Below are positions 1-10,549 of a DNA stretch of 64,000 nt, piece by piece. The stretch covers positions 102,235,303 through 102,299,302 of the forward strand of contig NC_073744.1 in assembly GCF_029784135.1 (NCBI RefSeq). Direction: 5' to 3'. A model generated the notes under the pieces. That model did not search any database. It had not been told where the DNA came from and worked only from the letters and a program-made list of their open reading frames with translations. Each line of letters begins with the position of its first letter. The stretch's first letter is position 1. The position numbers were made by a program, and so were the translations under genes. The DNA comes from Toxorhynchites rutilus septentrionalis (lineage: Eukaryota; Arthropoda; Insecta; Diptera; Culicidae).

Positions 1-184
1 GAAGCTGCTCTTGTAACGGAAGACAAGAACCAAACCTACATAGACGAAAATAACAGAAAATTACACAAAGCAAAAATGCGAAGAGTAAGAGAATAGCGAG
101 AGTAACCTTTTCTCATTCAAAAAAAAAACTATCATAAAAACAATTATAATATCAAACTTACTTCCTCGAACAACATTCATTTTT
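1..184. other. unassigned AT-rich flank
   Basis: No coding or repeat identity recognised. AT-rich sequence with A-runs leading into the T-run that precedes composite element A. Confidence 0.4.
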
Positions 185-427
185 TGACGTAGGACTACGG
201 CTTTCATTTCTATACCGGGGTGTAAAATCAAAGTTTCGAAAACGAAAGCGTTACGCCGGAGACCGAGATTTTGAGCGTTAATAGCTCCTAAACAACTGAA
301 CGAAATTGTATGATAAACACTTCATTCGAAGGATAAAATGTCTACGCGTTATATACTTGTTACTTTTTGATCCAAAAACTTGTTTCAATAGTCTTAAAAT
401 TGCTTTCATAACAGGCTATTGAAATCA

Positions 428-471
428 CCAATCGGTATATAAGCGAGCGGCGCTCGGAAATCCACTCAGTT
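428..471 (+). promoter_or_regulatory. core promoter of composite A (CCAAT, TATA, Inr)
   Basis: CCAAT at 428-432, TATATAAG at 436-443 and TCAGTT at 466-471. With the A of TCAGTT as +1, the TATA box starts at -32, close to canonical spacing. A short palindrome, CGAGCGGCGCTCG, sits between TATA and initiator. Motifs are read directly; activity is inferred. Confidence 0.65.
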
Positions 472-857
472 CTAATTGAACAGCGATTGGAGCATGTTGT
501 CGCTGTTGCGGTGAAGCTCTTTATTTATCATGAAAGCGCGGATGAACGGTGTCACCAAGAGCCTGTTTGTGCACCCTAGGCCAGAAGGGAATCTATCAGG
601 AGGAGAGTGATGCCACAAACGGTTCCCTGGGAAGACATCGCTACACACACATACACGCGCGGCTATTAACAGGTGGTTATCGAGTTGGCATTAACCACTG
701 GTGGGCTTCCAGTATCGAGGAAAATGTGGAAATAACTAATCGTTACTGAAAATAATCTGCCAGTTCCTCTGGGAATTTTCAAAATATATTCATGTGAAAG
801 AGTTTAATTGAATGTTTTCTATCCATGTAACACTGTGACCAAATATGTTTCTATCAA

Positions 858-3515
858 GTGCTATTAACAGGTGGTTATCGAGTTGGCATTAACCACTGAT
901 GGGCTTCCAGTATCGAGGAAAATGTGGAGATATCTAATCGTTACTGAAAATAATCTGCCAGTTCCTTTGGGAATTTTCAAAATATATTCATGTTAAAGAG
1001 TTTATTTGAATGTTTTCTTTCCATGTAACACTGTGATCAAATACATTTGGTTTTGTGGTTTTTCAATCAATCGCAATTAACAGGATAGCTTCAGAAGATT
1101 ATTCTTCCCCATCAGTAGGATATTTCCGTATCCAATATTGTATGCGCCCGCAATCGATTATTGCTCAGTCGCCGAAAGTTCCGAGCTCAGAGAGTTCATT
1201 CCCCTCTAGTTTGCCTTCCAAATTGCCATCGTAAACCACACCTTCTCTCGATTCAATCACACACAAAAAGCATACTTAAGCGATATTCTGGTGGTGAGAC
1301 ACATTCATTTTTCGTGAGGACATCGACAAGACAACATCGTTGCCTAACGTGCTGGAGGAGGTGGACGGCGAAGGATCGACACATACACGCGCAGAACTCT
1401 TTCCGTTTGGATGCCATTCAGCATCGAGAAAGTTCCGTAAAGATCTAAGCATTGCTGGAAAATAATCTGCCAGTTCCTTTGGGAATTTTCAAAATATATT
1501 CATGTGAAAGAGTTTAATTGAATGTTTTCTATCCATGTAACACTGTGACCAAATATGTTTCAATCATGTGCTATTAACAGGTGGTTATCGAGTTGGTATT
1601 AACCACTGGTGGGCTTCCAGTATCGAGGAAAATGTGGAAATAACTAATCGTTACTGAAAATAATCTGCCAGTTCCTTTGGGAATTTTCAAAATATATTCA
1701 TGTGAAAGAGTTTAATTGAATGTTTTCTATCCATGTAACACTGTGACCAAATATATTTCAATCAAGTGCTATTAACAGGTGGTTATCGAGTTGGCATTAA
1801 CCACTGGTGGGCTTCCAGTATCGAGGAAAATGTGGAAATATTTAATCGTTACTGAAAATAATCTGTCAGTTCCTTTGGGCATTTTCAAAATATATTCATG
1901 TGAATGAGTTTATTTGAATGTTTTCTTTCCATGTAACACTGTGACCAAATATGTTTCAATCAAGTGCTATTAACAGGTGGTTATCGAGTTGGCATTAACC
2001 ACTGGTGGGCTTCCAGTATCGAGGAAAATGTGGAAATAACTAATCGTTACTGAAAATAATCTGCCAGTTCCTCTGGGAATTTTCAAAATATATTCATGTG
2101 AAAGAGTTTAATTGAATGTTTTCTATCCATGTAACACTGTGACCAAATATGTTTCTATCAAGTGCTATTAACAGGTGGTTATCGAGTTGGCATTAACCAC
2201 TGATGGGCTTCCAGTATCGAGGAAAATGTGGAAATATCTAATCGTTACTGAAAATAATCTGCCAGTTCCTTTGGGAATTTTCAAAATATATTCATGTTAA
2301 AGAGTTTATTTGAATGTTTTCTTTCCATGTAACACTGTGATCAAATACATTTGGTTTTGTGGTTTTTCAATCAATCGCAATTAACAGGATAGCTTCAGAA
2401 GATTATTCTTCCCCATCAGTAGGATATTTCCGTATCCAATATTGTATGCGCCCGCAATCGATTATTGCTCAGTCGCCGAAAGTTCCGAGCTCAGAGAGTT
2501 CATTCCCCTCTAGTTTGCCTTCCAAATTGCCATCGTAAACCACACCTTCTCTCGATTCAATCACACACAAAAAGCATACTTAAGCGATATTCTGGTGGTG
2601 AGACACATTCATTTTTCGTGAGGACATCGACAAGACAACATCGTTGCCTAACGTGCTGGAGGAGGTGGACGGCGAAGGATCGACACATACACGCGCAGAA
2701 CTCTTTCCGTTTGGATGCCATTCAGCATCGAGAAAGTTCCGGAAAGATCTAATCATTGCTGGAAAATAATCTGCCAGTTCCTTTGGGAATTTTCAAAATA
2801 TATTCATGTGAAAGAGTTTAATTGAATGTTTTCTATCCATGTAACACTGTGACCAAATATGTTTCAATCATGTGCTATTAACAGGTGGTTATCGAGTTGG
2901 TATTAACCACTGGTGGGCTTCCAGTATCGAGGAAAATGTGGAAATAACTAATCGTTACTGAAAATAATCTGCCAGTTCCTCTGGGAATTTTCAAAATATA
3001 TTCATGTGAAAGAGTTTAATTGAATATTTTCTATCCATGTAACACTGTGACCAAATATGTTTCAATCAAGTGCTATTAACAGGTGGTTATCGAGTTGGCA
3101 TTAACCACTGATGGGCTTCCAGTATCGAGGAAAATGTGGAAATATCTAATCGTTACTGAAAATAATCTGCCAGTTCCTTTGGGCATTTTCAAAATATATT
3201 CATGTGAATGAGTTTATTTGAATGTTTTCTTTCCATGTAACACTGTGATCAAATACATTTGGTTTTGTGGTTTTTCAATCAATCGCAATTAACAGGATAG
3301 CTTCAGAAGATTATTCTTCCCCATCAGTAGGATATTTCCGTATCCAATATTGTATGCGCCCGCAATCGATTATTGCTCAGTCGCCGAAAGTTCCGAGCTC
3401 AGAGAGTTCATTCCCCTCTAGTTTACCTTCCAAATTGCCATCGTAAACCACACCTTCTCTCGATTCAATCACACACAAACAGCATACTTAAGCGATATTC
3501 TGGTGGTGAGACAAA
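858..3515 (+). repeat. 198-bp satellite with 1304-bp higher-order repeat
   Basis: The landmark gtgctattaacagg recurs at 858, 1568, 1766, 1964, 2162, 2872 and 3070. Simple units are 198 bp. A long variant (~512 bp) adds an insert with cgcccgcaatcgattattg...cttaagcgatattctgg. The order simple, long, then three simple units gives 1304 bp (858 to 2162). It repeats from 2162, but with one simple unit fewer before the third long variant. The 95-codon open frame in the long variant begins with TTG and tracks the repeat, so I do not treat it as a gene. Confidence 0.85.
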
Positions 3516-3765
3516 TTCATTTTGACGTAGGACTACGTCTTTCATTTCTATACCGGGGTGTAAAATCAAAGTTTCGAAAACGAAAGCGTTACGCCGGAGA
3601 CCGAGATTTTGAGCGTTAATAGCTCCTAAACAACTGAACGAAATGGTATGATAAACACTTCATTCGAAGGATAAAATGTCTACGCGTTATATACTTGTTA
3701 CTTTTTGATCCAAAAACTTGTTTCAATAGTCTTAAAATTGCTTTCAAAACAGGCTATTGAAATCA

Positions 3766-3809
3766 CCAATCGGTATATAAGCGAGCGGCGCTCGGAAATC
3801 CACTCAGTT
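3766..3809 (+). promoter_or_regulatory. core promoter of composite B
   Basis: CCAAT at 3766-3770, TATATAAG at 3774-3781 and TCAGTT at 3804-3809, with the same spacing as in copy A (+3338). Confidence 0.65.
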
Positions 3810-3997
3810 CTAATTGAACAGCGATTGGAGCATGTTGTCGCTGTTGCGGTGAAGCTCTTTATTTATCATGAAAGCGCGGATGAACGGTGTCACCAAGAGC
3901 CTGTTTGTGCACCCTAGGCCAGAAGGGAATCTATCAGGAGGAGAGTGATGCCACAAACGGTTCCCTGGGAAGACATCGCTACACACACATACACGCG

Positions 3998-5350
3998 CGG
4001 CTATTAACAAGTGGTTATCGAGTTGGCATTAACCACTGGTGGGCTTCCAGTATCGAGGAAAATGTGGAAATATCTAATCGTTACTGAGAATAATCTGCCA
4101 GTTCCTCTGGGAATTTTCCAAATATATTCATGTGAAAGAGTTTAATTGAATGTTTTCTATCCATGTTACACTGTGACCAAATATGTTTCAATCAAGTGCT
4201 ATTAACAGGTGGTTATCGAGTTGGCATTAACCAATGGTGGGCTTCCAGTATCGAGGAAAATGTGGAAATATCTAATCGTTACTGAAAATAATCTGCCAGT
4301 TCCTTTGGGAATTTTCAAAATATATTCATGTGAAAGAGTTTAATTGAATGTTTTCTATCCATGTAACACTGTGACCAAATACATTTGGTTTTGTGGTTTT
4401 TCAATCAATCGCAATTAACAGGATAGCTTCAGAAGATTATTCTTCCCCATCAGTAGGATATTTCCGTATCCATCATGTAACACTGTGACCAAATATGTTT
4501 CAATCAAGTGCTATTAACAGGTGGTTATCGAGTTGGCATTAACCACTGGTGGGCTTCCAGTATCGAGGAAAATGTGCCCGCAATCGATTATTGCTCAGTC
4601 GCCGAAAGTTCCGAGCTCAGAGAGTTCATTCCCCTCTAGTTTGCCTTCCAAATTGCCATCGTAAACCACACCTTCTCTCGGTTCAATCACACACAAAAAG
4701 CATACTTAAGCGATATTCTGGTGGTGAGACACATTCATTTTTCGTGAGGACATCGACAAGACAACATCGTTGCCTAACGTGCTGGAGGAGGTGGACGGCG
4801 AAGGATCGACACATACACGCGCAGAACTCTTTCCGTTAGGATGCCATTTAGCATCGAGAAAGTTCCGGAAAGATCTAATCATTGCTGGAAAATAATCTGC
4901 CAGTTCCTTTGGGAATTTTCAAAATATATTCATGTGAAAGAGTTTAATTGAATGTTTTCTATCCATGTAACACTGTGACCAAATATGTTTCAATCAAGTG
5001 CTATTAACAGGTGGTTATCGAGTTGGCATTAACCACTGGTGGGCTTCCAGTATCGAGGAAAATGTGTAAATATCTAATCGTTACTTAAAATAATCTGCCA
5101 GTTCCTTTGGGAATTTTCAAAATATATTCATGTGAAAGAGTTTAATTGAATGTTTTCTATCCATGTTACACTGTGACCAAATATGTTTCTATCAAGTGCT
5201 ATTAACAGGTGGTTATCGAGTTGGCATTAACCACTGGTGGGCTTCCAGTATCGAGGAAAATGTGGAAATATCTAATCGTTACTGAAAATAATCTGCCAGT
5301 TCCTTTGGGAATTGTCAAAATATATTCATGTGAAAGAGTTTAATTGAATG
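3998..5350 (+). repeat. satellite units of composite B, left part
   Basis: About six ~198-bp units plus one long-variant block (near 4565-4880). One unit near 4470-4575 is a hybrid in which the simple unit jumps directly into the long-variant insert. It ends where Gypsy-1 inserted, within gaatgttttc. Confidence 0.8.
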
Positions 5351-5355
5351 TTTTC

Positions 5356-5487
5356 TGTGGTAATGGGTCTGTAATATATCTATGGTCCGTATGTGTACGA
5401 ACAGGAGAGCGGAAGGAGAATAAATATATATACACGAGATTGTAGAATCGACTACACCGGTGTTTATTTGATCGTGTAATTTTCACA
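5356..5487 (+). repeat. Gypsy-1 5' LTR
   Basis: 132 bp, starting TGTGGTAATGGG and ending TTTTCACA. The only difference from the 3' LTR seen by eye is gcggaagg versus gcggaggg. Confidence 0.95.
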
Positions 5488-5490
5488 AAT

Positions 5491-5505
5491 TGGCGACGAT
5501 TGTGG
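5491..5505 (+). promoter_or_regulatory. Gypsy-1 primer-binding site
   Basis: TGGCGACGA starts 3 nt after the LTR. Gypsy-2 and Gypsy-3 have the same TGGCGACGAGG core at this place. From memory of insect tRNAs it would pair with the 3' end of tRNA-Ser(GCU). The tRNA assignment is inference. Confidence 0.6.
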
Positions 5506-5682
5506 GACGATAATTTGTAGTGGGTGCATAGGATTTCTTCTGGATTAACAATCATCAGCTGAAGGTTGGTGGAAAAAGCTCTCGATTGACGCTACTGACG
5601 CGCATATGAAAAGCTCCGCACGGTGAGAGCGAGTGAAACTTCTTCTTGGAAGTGAAAGAGATAGGCGCATGTAAGCCTGGAT

Positions 5683-5793
5683 GATCTGCGACTTGACAGC
5701 AGGGCTCGCGACGAGAAAGCGGTAAGATCTGCGACTTGACAGCAGGGCTCGCGACGAGAAAGCGGTGAGATTTGCGACTTGACAGCAACACGG
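5683..5793 (+). repeat. 43-bp tandem repeat in Gypsy-1 leader
   Basis: The unit starting gatctgcgacttgacagc begins at 5683, 5726 and 5769 (43-bp period, third copy diverging). It lies in the untranslated leader between the primer-binding site and gag. More degenerate copies of the agcggtgag core follow to ~5860. Confidence 0.75.
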
Positions 5794-6025
5794 AAAGCTT
5801 CGCGACTAGTGAGCGGTGAGCAACAAGAAAGTTTCCGCAACGAGTGAGCGGTGAGATATTCTGCTTGGAAAAAGCACACGTTGCCGTGACGAGAAAAGCG
5901 AACAAGGTTATTGATTGGATGTAAACAAGTCTGTGAACGATTGAAAAATCGGTTTGATTTAACGAAAAGAGGTAAAATATTGGGATAGATTATTAGAATC
6001 AATTGTAATTGATGTTGTTTTAAGG

Positions 6026-9000
6026 ATGGATAAGCTGAAGTGTTTCTCGACCCTACCACCGTTCTCGTACGCGGATGTGCCGCTGGCCGAACGCCGCAGT
6101 AAGTGGCATGTCTGGAAAAGAGGGTTTGAAATTTGTCTCCGTGCTTCCAAGGTGACGGATGCCATTGAAAAGAAAGATCTACTGCTTGCTCAAGGTGGGT
6201 TCGGTCTTCAGGAGATATTTTTTTAACATTCCTGGAGCGGACGTAGAAGAAGACAAAAATAACGGTATCGATCCGTATGAGGTGGCAATCACAAAGCTGG
6301 ATTGTTATTTTGCACCCCAACGCCATGAAGCGCACGAGCGGTACCTCTTCTGGGCCATGCAACCTGAGACCGACGAGGGTTTGGAAAAGTTTTTAATGAG
6401 AGTTCAGGTTCATGCCAGTAAATGCAATTTCGGGATGTCAGCAACCGCAAGCAGTGGCATTGCGGTGATCGACAAGATGCTGCAATTCGTACCTCCGCCG
6501 CTGCGGGAAAAACTTCTCCAAGATTCCAACTTGAACATCGAAGAAATGATCAAGCAAGTTAACGCACACGAGACCTCACGATCGGCTAGTGATCAAATCA
6601 GTGGTAAAAACATTCTTCAGAATACACCCAAAGCAACGGAAACAATGCAAAACATTCGGGGATCCTGCAAGTATTGTGGGCGTTCTCATGGGCCAGACGC
6701 GTGCCCGGCATGGAATAAAACCTGCGGGAACTGCCACAAAAAAGGACATTTTCGAGTCGTTTGCTTTAATCGTCCTGCCAGGGGACCGGGGAATTTCGTA
6801 CCATCATCTTATCCGGCATCGTCATCGACCTTCGCGTCAACAACAGGAAAAAATTCACTGAAGAGAACCCACGTTCAAGCTTCTCCGGCTGCTTGGTATT
6901 CGAGCGGCAGACCTGCACAAAACAAGATCGCGAGGTATGCGCGGAAGGTACATGCTATCGACGATGCGGAAGTTGACAACGAAGAGGTCGAACTTGTCGA
7001 AATGGTATCATCGGTTCATGATTCCGAGGAGTTGGTTTGGGCCAATGTTGGCGGTGCACTAATTGAAATGCAGATCGATTCAGGTGTACAGTCAAACATA
7101 ATTGACGATCAAACCTGGGATGTGATGATTCGTAATGGAGTACATACAATCGGGGGAAATCAGCAACCAGATCGGAGATTCAGAGCGTATGCACAGAAAG
7201 ATTGCCTATTTGTAACCAACATGTTTGACGCAGAAATCTCCATCTGCGATGGGTCGAAGCAACTGGAAACGGTAGCACGTTTCTACGTTGTTAAGGATGG
7301 TCCTCAGCCTCTATTGGGGAAGAACACCGCAAAGCAGCTGGGTGTTTTGATAGTTGGGCTTCCGAGTAAACAAGAAACAGTTCAACATGTAGACATTTCG
7401 CGACCATTTCCAAGCATCCGTGGCGTGAAAATACATATCCCGGTTGACATGTCAGTAGAGCCTGTCGCCCAACGATTCCGACGATTGCCTTTCGCAACTC
7501 TGCAGCGTGTGGATGACAAGTTGAAAGAATTGTTGTCCAAGGACATAATAGAACGAGTTGTGGAACCCAGTCGCTGGGTATCGCCAATGGTTGTCGTTGT
7601 CAAGGACAGTGGTGATATTCGACTATGCATCGACATGCGCAAAGTCAATAAGGCGATTCTCCGCGAAACCCATCCGCTTCCGACCATCGAAGACGTTCGC
7701 TGGAAGCTGAATGGGGCGCTTTTCTTTTCAAGACTGGACATCAAGGATGTGTTCTACCAGCTTGAGTTAGACGACGGAAGTAAACCATTGACGACGTTCA
7801 TTACTCACAAAGGTAACTGCGATTAATTTGGATATATGATTACAGAGTTGTTATGAAATAAGACTTGTAAGGATTTTATTTATGGTTGTTTAACCATAAC
7901 GAGCACATACTTAAAACTTATGACAAGGTAGATAATACTAGCATATTGCTTTATTTATTTGCATGCAAGGTTTATTCAGATACAAAAGGCTCGTGTTTGG
8001 AATATCGTGTGCTCCGGAGATGTTTCAGAAAGTTCTTGAACAAATCTTATCGGACTGTGGGAATGTCATCAATTTCATCGACGATATAGTCATAGCAGGA
8101 AAAACGGAGCAAGAGCACGATGCTTCGCTGAAGCAGGTTCTTGATAAGTTGCGATCCTACGGTGTTCTCCTGAACCAATCAAAATGCGTTTTCAAATTGA
8201 CTGCAATAGATTTTCTGGGTCATCGCTTTGATAGAAACGGCATGACTCCTTCACAAGACAAAATTAAAGCTATCGAAAACTTCAGAACTCCAACCAATTC
8301 TGAGGAAGTTCGCAGTTTTCTTGGCTTAGTAAATTACGTAGGGGCTTTCATTCCGGACTTGGCTACGAAGTCGTTTCCACTCCGGGAGCTCACCAAGAAC
8401 AAAACTGAATTTAAATGGGGTGTCGAAGAGCAGGCAGCATTCGATCATCTCGTACGAGCCATAGGAAGTGTAGAAAGCTTGTCCCATTTTGATCCAAAGT
8501 TGAAAACAAGAGTTGTTGCGGATGCCTCCCCGGTTGGGTTGGGAGCAGTTCTCCTACAATTTTATGAAGGAGAACCGAGAGTTGTTTCTTTCGCTAGTAA
8601 AAGCCTCACTGACACCGAACGTCGATATGCTCAGACAGAGAAGGAGGCTCTGGCACTGGTGTGGGCAGTAGAGAGGTTTCAAATCTACCTCATCGGTGTT
8701 CGGTTTGAGCTAGAGACTGACCACAAGCCCTTAGAAGCTATATTCTCACCTGATTCATCGCCGTGTCTTCGAATTGAACGTTGGGTTCTGAGACTTCAGT
8801 CATTCAACTACGAAGTTGTGTACCGCAAAGGCAAATCGAATATTGCCGATCCATTGTCACGCCTTTCGCAATCATCAGAAGCGGTATCATTTGACCCAGA
8901 TTCCGAGGTCTACGTTCGTAGTGTCCTAGAACTGGCTGCTATCGACCTGAATGAACTTGAAACAGCATCTTCCAACGACCCAGAGCTAACTCAATTGCGA

Positions 9001-10392
9001 GAGTGTTTGGATCGTGGGGTGTGGAATCATACATCTGAGGCAATCAAGCCATATCACGCCTTTCGGAACGAGCTTGGAAAAGTAGGAGACCTCGTAGTCA
9101 GAGGATCAAGATTAGTGATTCCACGAGACTTGAGGCAACGCATATTGCAATTGGGACATGAGGGTCACCCAGGTCGTACTAAGATGCAGCAGCGTCTGAG
9201 GCATACCTGTTGGTGGCCAGGAATGGACGAGGCTATAATTCGCACAGTGGATTCGTGCACAGGTTGCCAGCTGGTAAGCCTGCCAAATCGCCCTGAGCCT
9301 ATGGAACGGAGGAAGTTGCCGGTTACGCCGTGGACGGATATTGCCATTGATTTTATGGGTCCGTTACCTTCGGGAGACTACTTATTAGTTATCGTGGATT
9401 ATTTTAGCCGTTATAAAGAAATCGAAGTTCTTCGGAAGATAACGGCAAATGAAACGGCTGAGCGCCTGGAACGCATTTTTGTTCGGCTTGGGTATCCTCA
9501 AACTATCACCCTGGATAACGGTCGCCAGTTCGTTAGCGATGAGTTTGATACATATTGTAAGCGTAAAGGTATACACCTTAACAAGACCACCCCGTATTGG
9601 CCTCAAGAGAACGGTTTGGTTGAGCGCCAAAACCGGTCACTTATCAAAAGGCTCAAGATCAGCCAGGCTCTGAAGCGCGATTGGAAGCATGATATGCTTA
9701 CTTACCTATTGATGTACTACTCAACACCTCATAGTACCACCGGAAAGACCCCAAGCGAGCTAATGTACGGGCGAAACATTCGGACAAAAATACCTACCTT
9801 GCAAGACGTGAGCACTGCTGTACCGCTTACTGACTATAGAGATCAAGATCAAGTTGCGAAGGAGAAGGGGAAGGAGAGAGAAAATGAACGACGTAGGGCG
9901 AAACCGTCGAACATTAAAGTCGGAGATAAGGTGTTTGTAAAGAATGTTCTTCACGGTAATAAGCTGACTCCAACGTTCAATCCTGCCATTATGACAGTGG
10001 AGGCTAAGCAGGGCCCTAGAGTAACAGTCCGCAATCAGGAAACAGGAAAAGTTTACGATAGAAATTCTAGCCACCTGAAAAAAGTAGTTCTTCCAGAAGT
10101 TCTCGTTTCTAATAGAAGTATATCGTTCGCTTAGCTGTATTTCAGATATATTTCAATGTTGATATTTACAGGATCCGGGCAGGCTACAACAGAGCCTTCG
10201 ATTCCGGATAATGTCGAGCAGTCTGATGATTTACCGATTGATGGACCGCAGAAGCCAGAGGAGACAGCTAACGCTGAAGCAGCTGCTGTCATGCAGCAGT
10301 CAGGATCCGAAGACGATTCTGCCAATCGTGGTAGATCTCAACGCACTATCAGGTTGCCGAGGCGTTACAATGAATGTTTTATGAAATATTAA
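6026..10392 (+). CDS. Gypsy-1 Gag-Pol polyprotein (frameshifted, with two intron-like interruptions)
   Basis: Starts at ATG 6026. Gag continues to a run of seven T at ~6217-6223, where the frame shifts by +1 and gag goes on in the frame open from 6159 to 7826. Order: gag; two CCHC knuckles (CKYCGRSHGPDAC and CGNCHKKGHFRVVC); protease with IDSG; RT, with its FIDD motif after the first interruption; RNase H (TDHKPLEAI); integrase with HHCC and D,D,E (DFMGP, LDNGRQF, ENGLVERQ). The C-terminus ends ...RRYNECFMKY at 10392. Reading requires removing 7813-7969 and 10118-10171, both GT...AG. Gag and Pol are one frame. It makes the particle, reverse transcriptase and integrase of the element. The T-run slip may be a real mutation or a homopolymer error. 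Confidence 0.88.
7813..7969 (+). other. intron-like interruption 1 in Gypsy-1 RT domain
   Basis: 157 bp, AT-rich, CACAAAG|GTAACT...TGCATGCAAG|GTTTATTC. It contains in-frame stops. Removing it joins the conserved ITHKG and LFRYKRL parts of RT exactly in frame. A pyrimidine-rich stretch (gctttatttattt) precedes the AG. Alternative: a small insertion that happens to leave GT/AG edges. Confidence 0.7.
10118..10171 (+). other. intron-like interruption 2 near Gypsy-1 pol C-terminus
   Basis: 54 bp, AATAGAA|GTATATCG...GATATTTACAG|GATCCGG. Removing it keeps the frame and adds the family-typical C-terminal tail (acidic, then RRSQRTIRLPRRYNE). Size matches common dipteran introns. Not proven without transcripts. 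Confidence 0.6.
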
Positions 10393-10412
10393 TTGTTATA
10401 AAAAAAGGGAGA

Positions 10413-10544
10413 TGTGGTAATGGGTCTGTAATATATCTATGGTCCGTATGTGTACGAACAGGAGAGCGGAGGGAGAATAAATATATATACACGAGATTGT
10501 AGAATCGACTACACCGGTGTTTATTTGATCGTGTAATTTTCACA
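10413..10544 (+). repeat. Gypsy-1 3' LTR
   Basis: 132 bp, preceded by the polypurine tract aaaaaaagggaga and followed by the target duplication TTTTC. Confidence 0.95.
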
Positions 10545-10549
10545 TTTTC

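Larger units (their letters stand above)
185..3518 (+). mobile_element. composite satellite element, copy A (right end missing)
   Basis: It starts with the terminal hairpin motif GACGTAGGACTACG (here followed by G instead of the usual TC). The shared ~300-bp left block and core promoter follow, then an exon-like segment (500-660) and ~198-bp satellite units. It lacks the right terminal block because copy B starts abruptly inside a satellite unit near 3519. The left block of A (185 to about 660) is nearly identical to that of B, 3338 bp downstream. No transposase is encoded. I infer a non-autonomous foldback-like element, but the family is not recognised. Confidence 0.7.
5351..10549 (+). mobile_element. 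Gypsy-1: near-complete Ty3/gypsy LTR retrotransposon
   Basis: Identical-length LTRs at 5356-5487 and 10413-10544 (132 bp, TGTGG...TTCACA) differ at one position by eye. A 5-bp target duplication TTTTC flanks them (5351-5355 and 10545-10549). The primer-binding-like TGGCGACGA lies just after the 5' LTR and a purine tract (aaaaaaagggaga) precedes the 3' LTR. It sits inside a satellite unit of composite B. Low LTR divergence indicates recent insertion. Its gag-pol carries a +1-frame slip in gag and two intron-like segments. Confidence 0.93.

Noticed and set aside
549..749. 66-codon frame after the composite promoter (also 3887, 14924 minus, 32054, 49226)
   Set aside because: Non-ATG start, and it crosses the junction into satellite. 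The ATG-initiated frame here (from atgaaagcgcggatgaacgg) is only ~25 codons. Kept as an exon-like segment, not a gene.
1161..1448. 95-codon open frame recurring in every long satellite variant (also at 2465, 14027 minus, 32666, 33376, 34284)
   Set aside because: It begins with TTG, ends at varying places, has no recognisable domain, and its conservation is explained by recent copying of the satellite itself.
185..3518. CRISPR array or prokaryotic repeat
   Set aside because: Unit length (~198 bp), lack of short repeat/unique spacer structure and the eukaryotic context exclude it.
6159..6225. Programmed +1 frameshift in Gypsy-1 gag
   Set aside because: The shift lies inside gag, not between gag and pol, at a run of seven T. 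A homopolymer indel or sequencing error is simpler.
5592..6362. 256-codon minus-strand frame across the Gypsy-1 leader
   Set aside because: Antisense shadow of the leader repeats and gag, without domain similarity.
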